NCBI GenBank assembly: GCA_016930715.1
Contig: JAFGGC010000038.1
Coordinates: 1 to 44,027, forward strand
From: Endomicrobiales bacterium
Lineage (GTDB): Bacteria > Elusimicrobiota > Endomicrobiia > Endomicrobiales > JAFGGC01
Direction of reading: 5' to 3'
Length of the DNA stretch: 44,027 nt
In this document: piece by piece, positions 42,312 through 44,027 of the stretch
Layout: every line of letters starts with the position of its first letter
Position numbering within the stretch: the first letter of the stretch is position 1
Notes under the pieces: generated by a model
What the model saw: only the letters and a program-made list of their open reading frames with translations
Databases searched by the model: none
What the model was told of the DNA's origin: nothing
Program-made: the position numbers and the translations under genes

Positions 42312-42944
42312 ATGAGTTTTTTTGATTTTTTTAAATCATTATTCGGAGGTTCGCGCAAGGGGATAGACCCGAATGACCCTCTTTCGCCCACTCCGGAAAA
42401 CATAGTTAAATCCATAGTCGTGTCAATGAAGGACCCGGACCCCCTGGTCAGGGCGATAAGCATCGGGCTTGCCGGACACCTCAGGAAAAAGGATTTCATA
42501 GATTCTCTCATAGAGATGCTCAGGGATCCCCTTGAAATAGTGCGACAGAAGGCCGCGCAGGGACTTGGGAGTATCGGCAGCAAAAAGGCCGTTCCGCCCC
42601 TGATTCAGGCGATGGATGACCCGTCTGAAGAAGTCAGGGTAATCGTGGCCGGCGTGCTGGGATTTTTAAAGGACAAGATGGCTGTTCCGGCCCTCGTGCG
42701 CGCCCTTGAAGACAAGAGCTCGCACACGCGTATGAGAGTCGCCATATCGCTCGGATGCATAAGGGACAAAAGGGCGATATCGGCGCTCAAAAGTGCCGCT
42801 AAAGACGAGAACGAGCTGGTGCGTAAATACTCCTGCGAAGCCCTCGGCAACATAGGAAGACCCGCGGTCCCGGTCCTTCTTGAACTAATGAAAGACCCGA
42901 AGATGAGGGATATAGCCACGCAGTGCCTCCTTAAAATAAAATAA
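42312..42944 (+). CDS. HEAT-repeat protein, copy 2
   Basis: 210 residues, a paralogue of the preceding gene. Aligned repeats include SMKDPDPLVRAISIGLAGHLRKKDF, MLRDPLEIVRQKAAQGLGSIGSKKAV, AMDDPSEEVRVIVAGVLGFLKDKMAV, ALEDKSSHTRMRVAISLGCIRDKRAI and AAKDENELVRKYSCEALGNIGRPAV; both copies end in a short LxxxK-type helix. The N-terminus (MSFFDFFKSLFGGSRKG) is amphipathic and may touch a membrane. Function unknown beyond protein binding. AGGGAG sits 5 bases before the ATG. Confidence 0.8.
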   Translation: MSFFDFFKSLFGGSRKGIDPNDPLSPTPENIVKSIVVSMKDPDPLVRAISIGLAGHLRKKDFIDSLIEMLRDPLEIVRQKAAQGLGSIGSKKAVPPLIQAMDDPSEEVRVIVAGVLGFLKDKMAVPALVRALEDKSSHTRMRVAISLGCIRDKRAISALKSAAKDENELVRKYSCEALGNIGRPAVPVLLELMKDPKMRDIATQCLLKIK

Positions 42945-42969
42945 TGTCTGCTGAAAAACTCATCAGACT

Positions 42970-43025
42970 GATTACACAGATTAAAAAAATAGATTACGCA
43001 GATTCAAGACTTAATCCGTGTAATC
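42970..43025 (+). repeat. Intergenic repeat, GATTACACAGATT family (upstream of leuS)
   Basis: GATTACACAGATT and GATTACGCAGATT on the left, a single TTAATCCGTGTAATC on the right. It is shorter than the copies at 24757 and 36936 and lies in the leuS leader. Confidence 0.7.
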
Positions 43026-43059
43026 ACCTTGAATAATCACCGCAATCATTTTTAAAAAT

Positions 43060-44027
43060 ATGAGCACCTATAACTTTAGCGATATCGAGAGTAAATGGCA
43101 GAAGACTTGGGAAGAAAAACGTCTTTTCGAGGCGGACGGCTCTGGTTCAAAGCCCAAGTATTACTGCCTCGTGATGTTCCCGTATCCCTCGGGGAAACTG
43201 CACATGGGCCACGTCCGCAACTATTCGATAGGGGACGTGTTCGCGCGTTTTTACAGGATGTCCGGCCGCAGCGTGCTGCATCCGATCGGATGGGACGCCT
43301 TCGGCCTCCCGGCGGAAAACGCCGCGATAAAGAACAGGACCAGCCCTTCCGCGTGGACGAGGGAAAACATCAGGCAGATGGGCGAGCAGCTGAAGGCCCT
43401 CGGCATATCGTACGACTGGTCGAGGGAACTGGCGACCTGCGACCCGGAGTATTACCGGTGGAACCAGTGGTTTTTCATAAAAATGTGGGAGAAGGGCCTT
43501 GTCCTGCGCAGGAAAGCCGCGGTCAACTGGTGCCCGTCGTGCGCCACGGTGCTTGCCAACGAGCAGGTAAATCAGGGCCGGTGCTGGCGGTGCGATTCAA
43601 TCGTGGAGAACAAGGAGCTTGAACAGTGGTTCCTCAAGATTACCGATTACGCCGAGGAGCTTCTCAAAGGCCACGAAGAGCTGGAAAAAGGATGGCCGCA
43701 GGAAGTCCTCGCGATGCAGAAGAACTGGATAGGCAGGTCCGTCGGCGCGGAAGTGAAGTTCAGGATAGTGTCGGACGACGGCAAATTCGAAAACGATATA
43801 GAGATCTTCACGACCAGACCCGACACCCTTTTCGGCGCGACGTTCATGGTGCTCGCGCCCGAACACGGAATAATGCCGAAACTCGAAGCAAGGATCAGGA
43901 ACGCGGACGAGGTACGAGGGTACGTTCGTGAAGCGGCCGGCAAATCAAGCATCGAAAGGACGGGAGAAAGGGAAAAAACGGGGTTGAAGCTCGAAGGAGT
44001 CGGCGCCGTGAACCCGGTGAACGGCAA
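43060..44027 (+). CDS. leuS: Leucine--tRNA ligase, N-terminal part (3' partial)
   Basis: The frame opens at ATG 43060 ([19 protein letters not shown]) and stays open to the window end, giving about 322 of the roughly 800-870 residues expected. The class I HIGH-type motif is [19 protein letters not shown], followed by [14 protein letters not shown]-like [14 protein letters not shown]. The zinc-binding insertion has CPSC and CWRC ([18 protein letters not shown]), and the editing domain begins at about [20 protein letters not shown]. It charges tRNA-Leu with leucine. No Shine-Dalgarno precedes the ATG. The KMSKS motif and C-terminus lie beyond the window. Confidence 0.95.
   Translation, partial: MSTYNFSDIESKWQKTWEEKRLFEADGSGSKPKYYCLVMFPYPSGKLHMGHVRNYSIGDVFARFYRMSGRSVLHPIGWDAFGLPAENAAIKNRTSPSAWTRENIRQMGEQLKALGISYDWSRELATCDPEYYRWNQWFFIKMWEKGLVLRRKAAVNWCPSCATVLANEQVNQGRCWRCDSIVENKELEQWFLKITDYAEELLKGHEELEKGWPQEVLAMQKNWIGRSVGAEVKFRIVSDDGKFENDIEIFTTRPDTLFGATFMVLAPEHGIMPKLEARIRNADEVRGYVREAAGKSSIERTGEREKTGLKLEGVGAVNPVNG

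Noticed and set aside
42945-43059. T-box leader upstream of leuS
   Set aside because: No T-box core sequence or terminator/antiterminator pair; the spacer is filled by a GATTACACAGATT repeat.
43095-43622. 175-codon plus-strand ORF near the right end
   Set aside because: Out-of-frame reading of leuS, whose true frame starts at 43060 and shows the HIGH-type and zinc motifs.

Overview
The window looks like chromosome from an uncultured diderm (Gram-negative-type) bacterium, probably a candidate-phylum lineage of the Elusimicrobiota/Omnitrophota/Firestonebacteria kind. That placement is an inference. It rests on LptF/LptG (lipopolysaccharide export), PorV-type outer-membrane barrels, a SprA-like giant barrel, secreted proteins ending in FlgD-like YPNPFNP domains, and dispersed short intergenic repeats of the GATTACACAGATT...AATCTGTGTAATC type. 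I saw no rRNA, tRNA, CRISPR array, transposase or phage gene.

Layout. (1) 1-9.3 kb: two pairs of an exported FlgD-tailed protein and a PorV/PorQ-family barrel. The first exported protein carries a permuted NlpC/P60 hydrolase and runs off the left edge; the second barrel is fused to TPR repeats. (2) 9.3-18.4 kb: a compact, unusual Tad/Flp-pilus-like locus. It holds a lipoprotein, a secretin lacking N-domains, a CpaF/TadA ATPase, a small pilin-like protein, a 1,284-residue helical protein built of 18-residue repeats, a second lipoprotein, two TadE-like and one TadG-like pseudopilins, and a classical Flp pilin with its own promoter. TadB/TadC, TadZ and prepilin peptidase are absent. (3) 18.7-23.6 kb: a TPR lipoprotein, a third PorV-like barrel, an M6-type metalloprotease with a FlgD-like tail, a decayed DUF5674-type gene and a small conserved-looking protein. 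(4) 23.7-25.9 kb, minus strand: lptF and lptG. (5) 26.2-31.7 kb: the SprA-like protein, known in Bacteroidota as the type IX secretion translocon. (6) 31.8-44.0 kb: housekeeping genes: comF, a coiled-coil gene plus zapA, a well-supported 6S RNA, rarA, a 5-formyl-THF cyclo-ligase, rny, ymdB, ispA, dxs, tlyA, two HEAT-repeat paralogues and the 5' part of leuS, which runs off the right edge.

How it may work together. The SprA-like pore, three PorV-like barrels and three FlgD-tailed cargo proteins suggest a type IX-like export route with partner barrels encoded next to their cargo. No PorK/L/M/N genes are visible here. The Tad-like locus would build a surface fibre; the very long 18-residue-repeat protein in its middle is the least explained item and the best candidate for something new. 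Intergenic spacers are filled by several repeat families, some inside apparent operons.
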